Assembly (NCBI RefSeq): GCF_014202115.1
Contig: NZ_JACHFW010000014.1
Span: 1-64,000 of the forward strand
Direction of reading: 5' to 3'
DNA from: Catenibacillus scindens
GTDB taxonomy: Bacteria > Bacillota > Clostridia > Lachnospirales > Lachnospiraceae
Length of the DNA stretch: 64,000 bases
The position numbers and the translations under genes were made by a program. The notes under the pieces are model-generated. The model worked only from the letters and a program-made list of their open reading frames with translations. It was not told where the DNA came from and ran no database searches. The stretch's first letter is position 1. The number at the start of each line of letters is the position of its first letter. Positions 32,095-42,400 of this stretch are shown here, piece after piece.

Positions 32095-33729
32095 ATGGAA
32101 GTTTTGATTTTAGGCGGCGTTGCCGCCGGGACAAAGGCTGCGGCCAAAATAAAAAGGGAGATGCCGGAGGCGAAAGTGACCCTGGTGACAAAAAGCGGGG
32201 ATGTCTCTTATGCCGGATGCGGTCTCCCCTATTATGTGGGCAATGTGATCCGCGATAAGGCTTCCCTCATCGTGAATACGCCCCAGAGCTTTTCTGATCT
32301 TACAGGCGTTGACGTGGTGACGCAGATGGAGGCGGTAGCTGTGGACCGGGCGGCCAAAAAGGTGACGGCGAGAAGTGTGACCAGCCAGGAAGAATGTGTT
32401 TATTCTTATGATAAACTGGTGATCGCCACCGGCGCCAGTCCTGTAAAGCCACCGGTGGATGGAACAGATCTTGAGGGCGTTTATTTTATGCGTACGCCCC
32501 AGGATGCCATCGCTGTCCGTGAAGCGGTAGACTGCGGCAGCGTAAAGCGGGCAGTTGTTGTGGGTGCCGGTCTGATTGGCCTGGAAGTGGCCGAAAATCT
32601 GGCGGCAAGAAACGTTATGGTTTCCGTAATCGACATGGCGCCTCAGATCCTTCCAGGCTTTGACACGGAGATGGCAGCCTATGTGGAAAACTGGCTGGCT
32701 GACCATGATATTATGACTTTTACAGGGACAAAGCTTGAGGCCATTTTAGGTGAAGGCCATGTGGAAAAAGTAAAAACCGGAAGAAGAGCCATGAAGGCGG
32801 ATATGGTGATCTTATCTGCGGGAATCCGGCCAAACACCGGTTTCCTCAAAGACAGCGGCATTGAGCTGTGGCCCAATGGCACAGTTAAGGTCGATGAATA
32901 TTTAAGAACCAGCGATGAAAATATTTACGCCGTAGGCGACTGCGCCAGCGTGACCAACCGGTTGACCGGAAAGACGGCCTGGTCGCCTATGGGATCCTCC
33001 GCCAATATGGAGGGGCGCATCGCTGCGAGAAATATCTGTGGGGAACAGGTCAAATATCCGGGAGTTTTAGGTACGGCGGTAGCTCGACTGGCGGGAATTA
33101 ATGTGGGACGCACCGGCCTTAACGAGTCGGACGCCCGGCAGCAGGGTTATGATGTGATCACCGCTTTGTGTGTGGTGGACGATAAAGCCAGCTATTATCC
33201 CGGAGCTTCCAATTTTATTATTAAACTTGTGGCTGATAAGACTACAGACCAGTTCCTTGGCCTTCAGGTCATCGGCGCTGGAGCTGTGGACAAAGTGGTG
33301 GATATCGCGGTTATGGCCCTGTCCATGAAGGCGAAAGTAGCGGATATGGAAGATCTGGATCTGTCCTATGCGCCGCCTTTCTCCACAGCCATCCATCCTC
33401 TTGTAACCGCTGTCAATGTGTTAAAGAATAAAATGAGCGGCCGGATGGATTCCATAACACCGGCAGAGTATGAGGCGGGTAAAGCCAAAGGTTTTCAGAT
33501 CATAGACCTTGGGAAAGTCCCCTCCATTGACAAGGCACTTTATGTCCGCCTTGAAGATGTAAAACCGGGCTATGACGGGCTGGATAAAGAAAATCCGCTG
33601 CTTCTCGTATGTACCAGAGGCCGTCGTGCTTATATGAGTCAGGTACAGCTTAAAGCCTCCGGATATACCAATGCCCGTGTCCTTGAGGGCGGCACAAGCT
33701 TTAATACTATTGAGGATGAAGAAGAATAA
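32095..33729 (+). CDS. CoA-disulfide reductase / NADH oxidoreductase with rhodanese domain
   Basis: ATG 32095 is 7 bases after AGGAGG; the ATG at 32089 is too close. The 544-residue protein has an FAD domain (VLILGGVAAGTKAAAKIKRE), the single active Cys in DVSYAGCGLPYYVGN, an NAD-binding Rossmann motif (AVVVGAGLIGLEVAENLAAR), a second FAD motif (IYAVGDCASVTN) and a dimer domain. The C-terminal about 90 residues are a rhodanese with loop LLVCTRGRRAYMS. This layout is known for CoA-disulfide and polysulfide/persulfide reductases. It is followed after 14 bases by a sulfite reductase-like gene, which supports a role in sulfur reduction. Confidence 0.9.
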   Translation: MEVLILGGVAAGTKAAAKIKREMPEAKVTLVTKSGDVSYAGCGLPYYVGNVIRDKASLIVNTPQSFSDLTGVDVVTQMEAVAVDRAAKKVTARSVTSQEECVYSYDKLVIATGASPVKPPVDGTDLEGVYFMRTPQDAIAVREAVDCGSVKRAVVVGAGLIGLEVAENLAARNVMVSVIDMAPQILPGFDTEMAAYVENWLADHDIMTFTGTKLEAILGEGHVEKVKTGRRAMKADMVILSAGIRPNTGFLKDSGIELWPNGTVKVDEYLRTSDENIYAVGDCASVTNRLTGKTAWSPMGSSANMEGRIAARNICGEQVKYPGVLGTAVARLAGINVGRTGLNESDARQQGYDVITALCVVDDKASYYPGASNFIIKLVADKTTDQFLGLQVIGAGAVDKVVDIAVMALSMKAKVADMEDLDLSYAPPFSTAIHPLVTAVNVLKNKMSGRMDSITPAEYEAGKAKGFQIIDLGKVPSIDKALYVRLEDVKPGYDGLDKENPLLLVCTRGRRAYMSQVQLKASGYTNARVLEGGTSFNTIEDEEE

Positions 33730-33743
33730 GGAGGATTTTATTT

Positions 33744-34697
33744 ATGGCAACATTGACAGTCAGTGCGGATAATGAAAAGCGTGTAAAAGCCATGGGCTTT
33801 TTAAGCAACAAAGGGACAGATAATTTTTCCGGGCGTATTATTACGGTCAATGGAAAAGTATCCGCCGAGCAGATGGAATGTATCGCCCAGGCAGCTAAAC
33901 TTTACGGAAACGGCGTAGTGACATTTACTACCCGTCTGACAGTGGAAGTCCAGGGCATTCCCTATGAGAAGATTGAAGAATTTCAGCAGTACATAGCTAA
34001 AGCCGGTCTTGTGACCGGCGGTACAGGCTCCAAAGTGCGCCCTGTGGTTTCATGTAAAGGGACAACTTGCCAGTACGGCCTTATTGATACTTTCGCCCTG
34101 TCTGAGGAGATCCACCACCGTTTTTATGAGGGATATGCCGGAGTGCGCCTCCCCCACAAATTTAAGATCGCCGTAGGCGGATGTCCAAATAACTGTGTAA
34201 AGCCGGATCTCAATGATATCGGCATTATCGGACAGAGGATTCCCAATTTTGACGAAGACTGCTGCAACGGATGTAAGAAATGTTCCGTGGAGGCGGCATG
34301 TCCCATGGGAGCGGCCAAGGTCGCGGACGGCCTTTTGGAGATTGACCCGGAACTGTGCAATAACTGTGGGCGCTGCGTAGGCAAGTGCCGTTTCGATGCC
34401 ATTGAGGACGGACAGACTGGCTACCGTATTTATATTGGCGGACGCTGGGGCAAAAAAGTGGCTCAAGGCAAGTCTCTGCCAAAAGTATTTACGGACAAAG
34501 AGGAGGCTTTGTCTGTCATCGAGAAGGCAATCCTTCTTTTCCGCGAGCAGGGAAAGACCGGGGAGAGATTTTCTCAGACCATTGACCGCATTGGTTTCGA
34601 TGATGTGGCAAAACAGCTTCTTTCTGACGATATTCTTGAGCGGAAACAGGCGATCCTGGACGCCCAGCTTCACCTGACCGGAGGGGCGACCTGCTGA
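33744..34697 (+). CDS. Siroheme sulfite/nitrite reductase-like protein with ferredoxin domain
   Basis: The 317-residue protein has a ferredoxin-like sulfite reductase half-domain (AKLYGNGVVTFTTRLTVEVQ), the siroheme-[4Fe-4S] cysteines in VSCKGTTCQYGLID and VGGCPNNCVKPDLND, and an inserted pair of [4Fe-4S] ferredoxin motifs (CCNGCKKCSVEAACP and CNNCGRCVGKC). Size and order resemble the anaerobic AsrC-type sulfite reductase group. It would take six electrons to turn sulfite into sulfide in the cytoplasm. It shares an operon with the upstream NADH/rhodanese enzyme, which may feed it electrons or handle its products. Confidence 0.85.
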   Translation: MATLTVSADNEKRVKAMGFLSNKGTDNFSGRIITVNGKVSAEQMECIAQAAKLYGNGVVTFTTRLTVEVQGIPYEKIEEFQQYIAKAGLVTGGTGSKVRPVVSCKGTTCQYGLIDTFALSEEIHHRFYEGYAGVRLPHKFKIAVGGCPNNCVKPDLNDIGIIGQRIPNFDEDCCNGCKKCSVEAACPMGAAKVADGLLEIDPELCNNCGRCVGKCRFDAIEDGQTGYRIYIGGRWGKKVAQGKSLPKVFTDKEEALSVIEKAILLFREQGKTGERFSQTIDRIGFDDVAKQLLSDDILERKQAILDAQLHLTGGATC

Positions 34698-34742
34698 GCC
34701 GGGCCTGACTGGGATATCCGAAATAGCATTTAAAAGTCACCT

Positions 34743-34807
34743 ACTCTGGCGCTGACGGTTTTGTCTTTCTGTTTCGGGAAAGAACCGGAAGCGCCGGAGT
34801 TTTTTTT
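34743..34807 (+). terminator. Terminator after the sulfite reductase gene
   Basis: ACTCTGGCGCT at 34743 pairs with AGCGCCGGAGT ending at 34800, followed by T7. Confidence 0.85.
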
Positions 34808-34913
34808 ATGTCATAGGAAACTTTGCTATGACAATGACATAAAAAAATGCTCCGCGTAGGATCGCACTGCGGCGTAGAAGAAAATGTCGCCGGATGCGAC
34901 CCGCCGCAGGCGG

Positions 34914-34941
34914 AGAATCCTGCGAAGCAGGATTCTTTTTT
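34914..34941 (+). terminator. Second hairpin with T-run
   Basis: AGAATCCTGC-GAA-GCAGGATTCT followed by TTTT. It insulates the next gene at 35040. The stretch 34808-34913 holds no gene. Confidence 0.8.
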
Positions 34942-35039
34942 ATTTTTGATGGCCGAACTGTGGAATAAAATAGATTGAAATATTGCACTAATTAGGCTAT
35001 GATAGAAATGCAAACTCCGTTTAAAGGAGGTGGCTTAGA

Positions 35040-36032
35040 GTGGCAGAAGTATCCGGCGGCTATGAATACGGACATAGACTAAGTCTTACGGAGATTTTGG
35101 GAGAACTGACCCGCAAAGAACTGGAAAGTCTTTGCAGGGAGCATGAGATTACAGGTTTTTCACGTTTAAATAAGCTAGAACTGATTAAAAAAATTTCTCA
35201 GTATATTTTAACGATGCCGGTAATCTACAATTATTTTATCTGTATGAATGACAGCGAAATTGAATATGTGCGGATGGCACGTGATACCGATGGTATTGTG
35301 GAGGATGCTGAGCCTGAGGCTTTTTCTTATCTGATCATCGGCGGTTATGCCGGCTTTAACCAGAACCTGGATTTCGGGATTCCCTGGGAAGTTCTTGAGC
35401 TGTTTGACCGCTTTGACGATGAAGCCTTTGAGGAGAAGCGCCAAAGGATCTGTCTCATTGGAAATTACAGCCATATTGCGAATTATTTGTACGGCGTCAC
35501 GCCGCCAATGACTGTGGTAAAGATGTTTAACCGCAATGAGAAGAAAAAGACGGACTGGGCTGAGGTGGTCCATGTTTATGATACCATACAAAAGTACCGG
35601 TGTGATTTTATATACCGGGACAATTATTTTATTGACACAGCCTTCTCTAAAGGTTATGAGGATCTTCTCAGACTTCAGGGTAATATTCCCTACTATCTGC
35701 CCGGCAGGGAGCAGGTGGAAGAGTGGTGTCAGGTGGGTTTTCCAGCGGTGACCAGCTATTTGATGGAACTTTATAAGTATATGGTGGAACAGTTGTGGAC
35801 TGACGAAGATACGGCTGCAGACGTTTGTTTTATGATGGAAAATACCCTCCATGTGGGCTGCTGTATCGGTTCTGTTATGAACCAGCTTAAAAATATCGGG
35901 GTTTACGGACGCACGCGGCGTCAGCGCAGAGAATTTCAGGCACTGCTTGAAAATCTTTTGAATCATTCGCGAATGATCATTTACCGCGGACATACTCCGC
36001 TGGAAGCTGCCCGCCTTAGGGCAGGAAAGTAA
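35040..36032 (+). CDS. Unknown protein with Rho-N/SAP-like N-terminus
   Basis: A GTG start follows AAAGGAGGTGG. The 330-residue protein begins with a short helix-extended-helix resembling the Rho N-terminal or SAP domain (LTRKELESLCREHEITGFSR, LNKLELIKKISQYI), which often binds nucleic acid. The rest is acidic and aromatic (YVRMARDTDGIVEDAEPEAF, YLIIGGYAGFNQNLDFGIPW), without a motif I recognise. It ends 79 bases before dapB and may share its transcript. Function unknown. Confidence 0.7.
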   Translation: MAEVSGGYEYGHRLSLTEILGELTRKELESLCREHEITGFSRLNKLELIKKISQYILTMPVIYNYFICMNDSEIEYVRMARDTDGIVEDAEPEAFSYLIIGGYAGFNQNLDFGIPWEVLELFDRFDDEAFEEKRQRICLIGNYSHIANYLYGVTPPMTVVKMFNRNEKKKTDWAEVVHVYDTIQKYRCDFIYRDNYFIDTAFSKGYEDLLRLQGNIPYYLPGREQVEEWCQVGFPAVTSYLMELYKYMVEQLWTDEDTAADVCFMMENTLHVGCCIGSVMNQLKNIGVYGRTRRQRREFQALLENLLNHSRMIIYRGHTPLEAARLRAGK

Positions 36033-36111
36033 GATAAATGGCAACAGTTCAATCATTAAAAAAGGGCGGGGTGAACTGTTACGATAAATGGAATTAAAGG
36101 AGAGATGTTTT

Positions 36112-36873
36112 ATGTCAAAGACAAAGATAATTATGCATGGCTGCAATGGGGCCATGGGACAGGTCATCAGCAGATTGGCTGCCCAGAGCGACAGTGTTGA
36201 GATTGTTGCCGGTCTGGATATTGCCGATAAGGGCCTTTATGAATATCCGGTTTTTGTGAACCCGGTAGACTGTCAGGTGGAGGCGGATGTAATTGTAGAT
36301 TTCTCCGTGGCAAAAGCTGTGGATGGCCTTTTAACTTTCGCTCTTGAAAGAAAGCTGCCTTTAGTTTTGTGTACGACAGGTCTTAGTGAGGCGCAGTTAA
36401 AGAGGGTGGGGGAAGTGTCTGAAACTATCCCGGTTCTTAAATCCGCCAATATGTCTCTGGGAGTCAACACTGTATTTAAACTTGTGGCAGCGGCGGCAAA
36501 AATCCTTGCCCACAGCGGCTACGATATTGAGATTGTGGAAAAGCACCATAATCAGAAATTGGACGCCCCATCCGGGACTGCACTGGCGATTGCCGATGCT
36601 ATGAATGAAGTCTTGAATCATGAGTATACTTACAAACTGGATCGGAGCAGCACCCGGGAGAAGAGAGACCCAAAAGAAATCGGCATTCAGTCTGTTCGAG
36701 GCGGAAATATTGTAGGTGAACACGAAGTTCTGTTCTGCGGTACCGATGAGGTTGTGGAGATCAGGCATACCGCCTATTCCAAAGCTATTTTCGCGAAAGG
36801 GGCCATGGAAGCCGCTGTCTTCCTTAAAGACAAGAAGCCTGGACTGTACACTATGGCTGATGTTATCGGGTGA
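36112..36873 (+). CDS. dapB: 4-hydroxy-tetrahydrodipicolinate reductase
   Basis: ATG 36112 is preceded by AAAGGAGAG. The 253-residue enzyme reduces the dihydrodipicolinate precursor with NAD(P)H in lysine and diaminopimelate synthesis. It has the nucleotide motif MHGCNGAMGQVISRL, DVIVDFSVAKAVDGLLTFAL and LVLCTTGLSEAQLK, and the catalytic motif EIVEKHHNQKLDAPSGTALA. In spore formers the same branch feeds dipicolinate, fitting the spoVAE-like gene nearby. Confidence 0.95.
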   Translation: MSKTKIIMHGCNGAMGQVISRLAAQSDSVEIVAGLDIADKGLYEYPVFVNPVDCQVEADVIVDFSVAKAVDGLLTFALERKLPLVLCTTGLSEAQLKRVGEVSETIPVLKSANMSLGVNTVFKLVAAAAKILAHSGYDIEIVEKHHNQKLDAPSGTALAIADAMNEVLNHEYTYKLDRSSTREKRDPKEIGIQSVRGGNIVGEHEVLFCGTDEVVEIRHTAYSKAIFAKGAMEAAVFLKDKKPGLYTMADVIG

Positions 36874-36880
36874 CTCGCAA

Positions 36881-38809
36881 ATGTTAATGAAGGATGGATT
36901 TATCCGGGTTGCCGCCGCTACGCCAAAAATCCGCGTGGCGGATTGTATATACAATGAAGAGCAGATGGAAAATGATATCCGCCAGGCTGCCGAGCGGGGA
37001 GCCAAGCTTATTGTGTTCCCTGAGCTTTGTCTCACCGGATATACATGCGGCGATCTGTTTTTGCAGAGAAGCCTGTTAGACGGTGCGGCGGCAGCTCTGG
37101 AAGAGCTGATTCGCTTTTCAAAAAACGAAGATATGGTCATTGTTGCCGGCCTTCCTGTTTCCATTGGACAAAAGCTCTACAATGTGGCCGCGATAGTACA
37201 AAAAGGTGTGTTGCTTGGCCTTGTCCCCAAAACGAATATACCAAATTATTCGGAATTTTATGAGGCCCGCCATTTTAATCCCGGCCCGCAAAAACCCCGG
37301 AAGATCTATTTTGGCGGGCAGGAGACGTGGTTTGGCACACAGCTTTTATTTTCCTGTGTGAATATGCGAGATTTTGTCTTTGCCATAGAGATCTGCGAGG
37401 ATTTGTGGGTGCCTGCGCCGCCAAGTATTTCCCACGCCTGCGCCGGGGCCACAGTTATCGCTAACCTGTCGGCCAGCGACGAGATCACCGGGAAGGATAA
37501 TTACCGCAGAGATCTTGTCAGCGGACAGTCCGCCCGCCTTGTATGCGGTTACATTTATGCTGACGCCGGCCAGGGGGAATCCACCACAGACCTTGTCTTT
37601 GGCGGACATGACCTGATTGCGGAAAACGGACAGATCCTGCGGGAATCCAATCGTTTTGAGACGGGGATCATTTACGGGGATCTGGATATTGAAAAGCTTG
37701 CCTGTGAGCGGCGGCGGATGACTACTTTCCAGACAAAGGGCCAGGAAGATTATGTTGTCGTGGATTTTGAACTGGGTGTGTCCGACATAAATCTGGAGCG
37801 CTACATTGACCCCGCGCCTTTTGTCCCGTCAGATATGCGGGAGAGGGAGAAACGGTGCGAAGAGATATTGACCATTCAGGCCCTGGGCCTTAAAAAGCGG
37901 CTGGAGCATACCCACTGCGGCCATGCCGTCGTCGGCATTTCCGGGGGGCTTGATTCAACTCTGGCTCTCCTTGTCATGGTGAAAGCTTTCGATATGCTGG
38001 ACATGGACCGGAAGCATATTATTGCCGTGACCATGCCCTGCTTTGGCACCACAGACCGGACATACAACAATGCCTGCCGTCTTGTGAAAACCCTTGGGGC
38101 GACTTTAAAGGAAGTGGATATTCGGGATTCCGTCCGGGTTCATTTCCGAGATATCGGCCAGGATGAATCCGTCCACGATGTGACCTATGAAAATGGTCAG
38201 GCCAGAGAGCGGACTCAGGTGCTGATGGATATTGCCAACCAGAAGGGCGGGCTTGTCATCGGCACAGGGGATATGTCGGAGCTGGCTCTGGGCTGGGCCA
38301 CATACAATGGAGATCATATGTCTATGTACGGCGTCAACGCCTCAGTTCCAAAGACTCTGGTGCGTCATCTCGTCCGCTATTTTGCCGATACGGCAAAAGA
38401 TCAGGTGTTAAAAGACACCCTCCAGGATGTGCTGGATACGCCGGTCAGCCCTGAGCTGATCCCTCCCAAGGATGGAGAGATCTCCCAGAGGACTGAGGAT
38501 TTGGTGGGGCCTTATGAACTCCACGATTTCTTCCTGTACTATGTCATGCGTTTTGGCTTCCGGCCGTCAAAGATCTACTGGATGGCCTGCCAGGCTTTTG
38601 ATGGAAGTTATGAGCCTCAGACCATATTTAAGTGGCTGCAGAAGTTTTACTGGCGTTTTTTCTCCCAGCAGTTTAAGCGGTCCTGCCTTCCCGACGGGCC
38701 TAAAGTGGGAAGTGTGGCCCTCTCGCCAAGAGGGGACTGGCGGATGCCCAGTGACGCCAGCGTTGCCTTGTGGCAGAAAGATCTGGAACGGCTGTCAATG
38801 GAGATATAG
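36881..38809 (+). CDS. nadE: Glutamine-dependent NAD+ synthetase
   Basis: ATG 36881 is 7 bases after dapB; ATG 36887 is also possible as neither has a strong ribosome-binding site. The 642-residue enzyme amidates deamido-NAD. The N-terminal glutaminase has the Glu-Lys-Cys triad in LIVFPELCLTGYTCGDLF, VPKTNIPNYSEFYE and FAIEICEDLWVPAPP. The C-terminal synthetase has the PP-loop VVGISGGLDSTLALLVMVKA and GTGDMSELALGWATYNGDHM. The upstream frame start at 36716 lies inside dapB and was rejected. Confidence 0.95.
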   Translation: MLMKDGFIRVAAATPKIRVADCIYNEEQMENDIRQAAERGAKLIVFPELCLTGYTCGDLFLQRSLLDGAAAALEELIRFSKNEDMVIVAGLPVSIGQKLYNVAAIVQKGVLLGLVPKTNIPNYSEFYEARHFNPGPQKPRKIYFGGQETWFGTQLLFSCVNMRDFVFAIEICEDLWVPAPPSISHACAGATVIANLSASDEITGKDNYRRDLVSGQSARLVCGYIYADAGQGESTTDLVFGGHDLIAENGQILRESNRFETGIIYGDLDIEKLACERRRMTTFQTKGQEDYVVVDFELGVSDINLERYIDPAPFVPSDMREREKRCEEILTIQALGLKKRLEHTHCGHAVVGISGGLDSTLALLVMVKAFDMLDMDRKHIIAVTMPCFGTTDRTYNNACRLVKTLGATLKEVDIRDSVRVHFRDIGQDESVHDVTYENGQARERTQVLMDIANQKGGLVIGTGDMSELALGWATYNGDHMSMYGVNASVPKTLVRHLVRYFADTAKDQVLKDTLQDVLDTPVSPELIPPKDGEISQRTEDLVGPYELHDFFLYYVMRFGFRPSKIYWMACQAFDGSYEPQTIFKWLQKFYWRFFSQQFKRSCLPDGPKVGSVALSPRGDWRMPSDASVALWQKDLERLSMEI

Positions 38810-38820
38810 AGCTTTTGGGA

Positions 38821-38860
38821 AAGCATAGTTACGGTTCACAGACAAGAGCCGTAATTATGC
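38821..38860 (+). terminator. Hairpin after nadE
   Basis: AAGCATAGTTACGG at 38821 pairs with CCGTAATTATGC ending at 38860, followed by TTTCCTTT. Confidence 0.7.
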
Positions 38861-38897
38861 TTTCCTTTGCTGTCTTAGCAGGAGGAAAATTCACGGC

Positions 38898-39350
38898 TCA
38901 GGTTGGGGAGGTGTTTTGGGCTTTGTCAAGGGCCTGGTCCACCGCCTGAATGAGAAGCTGCCCGGTATACTGGCTGGAACTGTCAAATGTGATCTCTTCC
39001 AGAGGAACATTCCCGGAAAGCTGTGTCTGGATATCTGCCATACATGTCTCAAGAAGGGGATACATGGTAGCCACAGAGTCTTCAAGCCAGACAAGCCAGG
39101 CACCGTTAATATGTTCGCTGTCCACAGCGACGCACACATCTACACCGTTATTATTCAGCACAAGGGAAGATGTGTAGACGCCGGGAATATATGTGGCGGA
39201 TGTATTTACAGAAGGCAGAACGCTGCTTTTATTATTTCCGCCAAACATAAAGATCAGCAGAAGGATAAGTATGACGGCGAACACAAGAAAGAGGATGGTA
39301 TAGATGATCTCTTTCATACGGACCACAACAATATGCGTTTTTGATTTCAT
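38898..39350 (-). CDS. Membrane-anchored protein of unknown function
   Basis: ATG 39350 has GGAGGG 6 bases upstream. The 150-residue protein has a short basic start (MKSKTHIVVVRMKEIIYT), one membrane span (ILFLVFAVILILLLIFMFGG) and an outward domain of about 115 residues (YIPGVYTSSLVLNNNGVDVC, VAVDSEHINGAWLVWLEDSV, QLLIQAVDQALDKAQ). No family was recognised. It is convergent with nadE and divergent from addB. Confidence 0.65.
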   Translation of the reverse strand: MKSKTHIVVVRMKEIIYTILFLVFAVILILLLIFMFGGNNKSSVLPSVNTSATYIPGVYTSSLVLNNNGVDVCVAVDSEHINGAWLVWLEDSVATMYPLLETCMADIQTQLSGNVPLEEITFDSSSQYTGQLLIQAVDQALDKAQNTSPT

Positions 39351-39423
39351 GGGCACCCTCCATAACAATAGTTTAGTATATCCTATGAATGGTTGAAAAA
39401 AATATGAGTAAAAGGTGATGAAA

Positions 39424-42400
39424 ATGGGCTTACAGTTGGTGATCGGCGGCAGTGGCAGCGGAAAATCCTATTACATGTACAAACAACTGATCGACCAGGC
39501 CATAGCCTGCCCTCAGGAAAAATTTATTGTCATTGTCCCGGAGCAGTATACTATGGAGACGCAGAAAAATATTGTGGCTATGCACCCGGCCCACGGGGTC
39601 ATGAACATTGACATTTTAAGCTTTGCCCGCCTGGGGTTTCGGGTGTTTGAGGAGCTGGGGGTCAGTAACGGCCGGGTCCTTATGGATACGGGAAAGCGCA
39701 TGGTCATCCGTAAAGTGCTGGAGGCAAAGCGCCAGGAACTATCCGTGTTTACAGGGAGCGTCCGCAAAGCCGGTTTTTCCGGAGAATTAAAATCCATGCT
39801 CTCAGAGCTTCTACAATATAATATATCTTTGGATCAGCTTGAGACATGTATCGGCAGTCTCCCCGATGGAAGTGTGCTGAAAGCTAAACTTAAAGATCTT
39901 TGGGTAGTCTACCAGGGTTTTAAAAATTATATACAGGACCACTATCTTACGGCGGAGGAGATCCTTGTGAGATTATGTCCTTATATCGGGGATTCAAAAC
40001 AGATCCGCGAAAGCCGGATCTATCTGGATAATTTTAACGGGCTGACGCCGGCCCAGTATATGGTTATGGAAGAATTGCTCAAATACAGCCGGAACGTACA
40101 GATGACATTGACTATCGACCCGGAGGCAGATCCCTACAGTATAAAAAATAACCATGAGCTGTTTTATCTGACAAAGGACACCCTTTACCGACTGGAAAAG
40201 CTGTGCCAAAAGATCCACTGCGACCGTTTGCCTGACATTTTTATCGGCGGGGAAAAGGGACGTTTTAAAAGATGCCCGGATCTGGCCTATCTTGAGAAAA
40301 ATATTTACCGGCCAAGGGCTAAAATTTACGGAGAAAAACCAAACCATTTGTTTTTATATACAGCCCAGGACCTGGCCGCTGAGACGAGACACATTGCCCG
40401 CCATATCCGACGGCTTGTCAGGGATAAGGGCTACCGCTACCGGGATATGGGGGTGATCTGCGCCGATGTGTCCGGATACAGGCATATTGTAGAGCGGGCA
40501 TTTTCCATGATGGATATCCCCTGCTTTATTGATATGAAGCGGAGTATATTAGATAACAGTTTTGTGGAGTGCCTTAGGGCGCTGCTGGATATGTTTTGCA
40601 GCGGATTTTCCTATGAAGGGGTGTTTTGCTATCTTCGGTGTGGATTTTCGGAGGTGCCGGCAGATGACATTGATCTTTTGGAAAATTACGCGGTGGCCTT
40701 TGGCCTGCGGGGCGCAAAAGCCTGGCAGGAGACATGGATGAAGCGCCCTGACACCTTTGATGAGGGAATGATGCTGGCGGTGAACCAGGCCAGGGAAAAG
40801 GCTTTTGAAAATGTGTGGCCTGTCTATGAGGTTTTCAGAGATAAGGAGACAACAGTGGCCGACCGAACAGATGCTTTAAAGCAGTGGATTGCCCATGAGA
40901 AGATCGGGGAAAAACTTCAGGAATATGCAGAACGCTTTGAAGAAAAAGGAGATCTGTCCATGGCCGGGGAATACCGGCAGGTATTGGATGCGGTCATGGA
41001 TCTTCTGGACAAAATGGGAAATATCCTTGGGGACGAGATTATCTCTGTCCGGGAGTATGCCCAGATTCTTGAGGCCGGCCTTAATGAGGAAAAGATCGGC
41101 CTGATCCCGCCCGGCATTGACCAGGTGACAGTGGGCGATATCCAGAGAACCCGCCTTGGCCGGGTCAAAGTTCTCTTTTTCATAGGCGTCAACGAGGGAA
41201 TCGTCCCGGCGCCGGCCAAAGACGGGGGCATATTAAGCGACAGGGATAAAGAAGTGCTGGCGTCTATGAATGTGGAGCTGGCGCCAACTGCCCGGCAGAA
41301 CAGTTTTTATGAGCAGTTTTATATTTACGCCGCCCTTTCCAGAGCCAGCGACCGCCTGTATCTTTCTTTTACCCAGATGGATGGGGAGGGAAAAGCCCTG
41401 CGCCCATCGTCCCTGATCCGCCGTATCAAAAATATTTTTCCAAAGCTTGAAACTGTGGATTCCCATGAGGATTCATCGTGGGAGAGCTGGGTGGATCACG
41501 AAAAAGACGGATTTTTCCGGTTGGCGGACGGCTTTGGAAATATAAAAACAGAGGTCCCGAAAGATGAGTGGAAGGAGCTTTTTAGCTGGTTTTCCAGGTC
41601 AAAAAACTATGGCGATGACGTTAAAAAAATGCTGGACGCTGCTTTTTATTCTTATATTTGCCGGCCGCTCTCCCAGGCGGCAGTCCGGGCCTTATACGGA
41701 AGCACCCTGGAAAACAGCGTGACCACTCTGGAAAATTACGCCGCCTGCGCCTACGCCCATTTTCTCCAGTATGGCCTGGGGCTGGCGCCCCGCCAGGAAC
41801 ATAAGATACGCACGCCGGATCTGGGGATCATTTTACACCAGGCTCTGGAAATGTTCGCCTCGGCGCTGAAAGAGCGGGGGTATACGTGGAAGGACGTTCC
41901 GGAGCCGGTGCGGGAAGAACTGGGCGAGAGCTGCGCTGTGGAGGCAGCCCGGTTTTTTAACCATACGGCCCTCCTTGAAAACCGGCGCAGCCAGTATCAG
42001 ATCCGCCGCCTTGTGCGCTATGTCCTGCGCACGACATGGGCCATCAAGCAGCAGCTTGGCCGGGGGGATTTCCTCCCTGACGCTTTTGAGCTGCGCTTTG
42101 ACAGCGACGCCCTGGAAGGGCTTACCGATATTTTTATCGGCAGCGACGGGGTGATGAAATTAAAAGGGACGATTGACCGGATCGACCTGTGCTTTGCCGG
42201 GGACAATGTCTATGTTAAAATCGTAGACTACAAATCGGGAAATGATAAATTTGACATTGTCCAGCTCTATGAAGGGCTGTCCCTCCAGCTTGTCGTTTAC
42301 ATGAACGCGGCCAGGGCCATGGAGGAGAAGCGGTATCCGGGAAAGAAGATCATCCCGGCGGGAATTTTATATTACAATATTGACGATCCCATGGCGGATT

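Noticed and set aside
35208-36167. 319-codon minus-strand frame
   Set aside because: It is antisense to the Rho-N protein and dapB start; its sequence is not protein-like.
36716-36880. Extended nadE N-terminus inside dapB
   Set aside because: The extra 55 residues are an alternate frame of dapB; the glutaminase domain starts after 36881.
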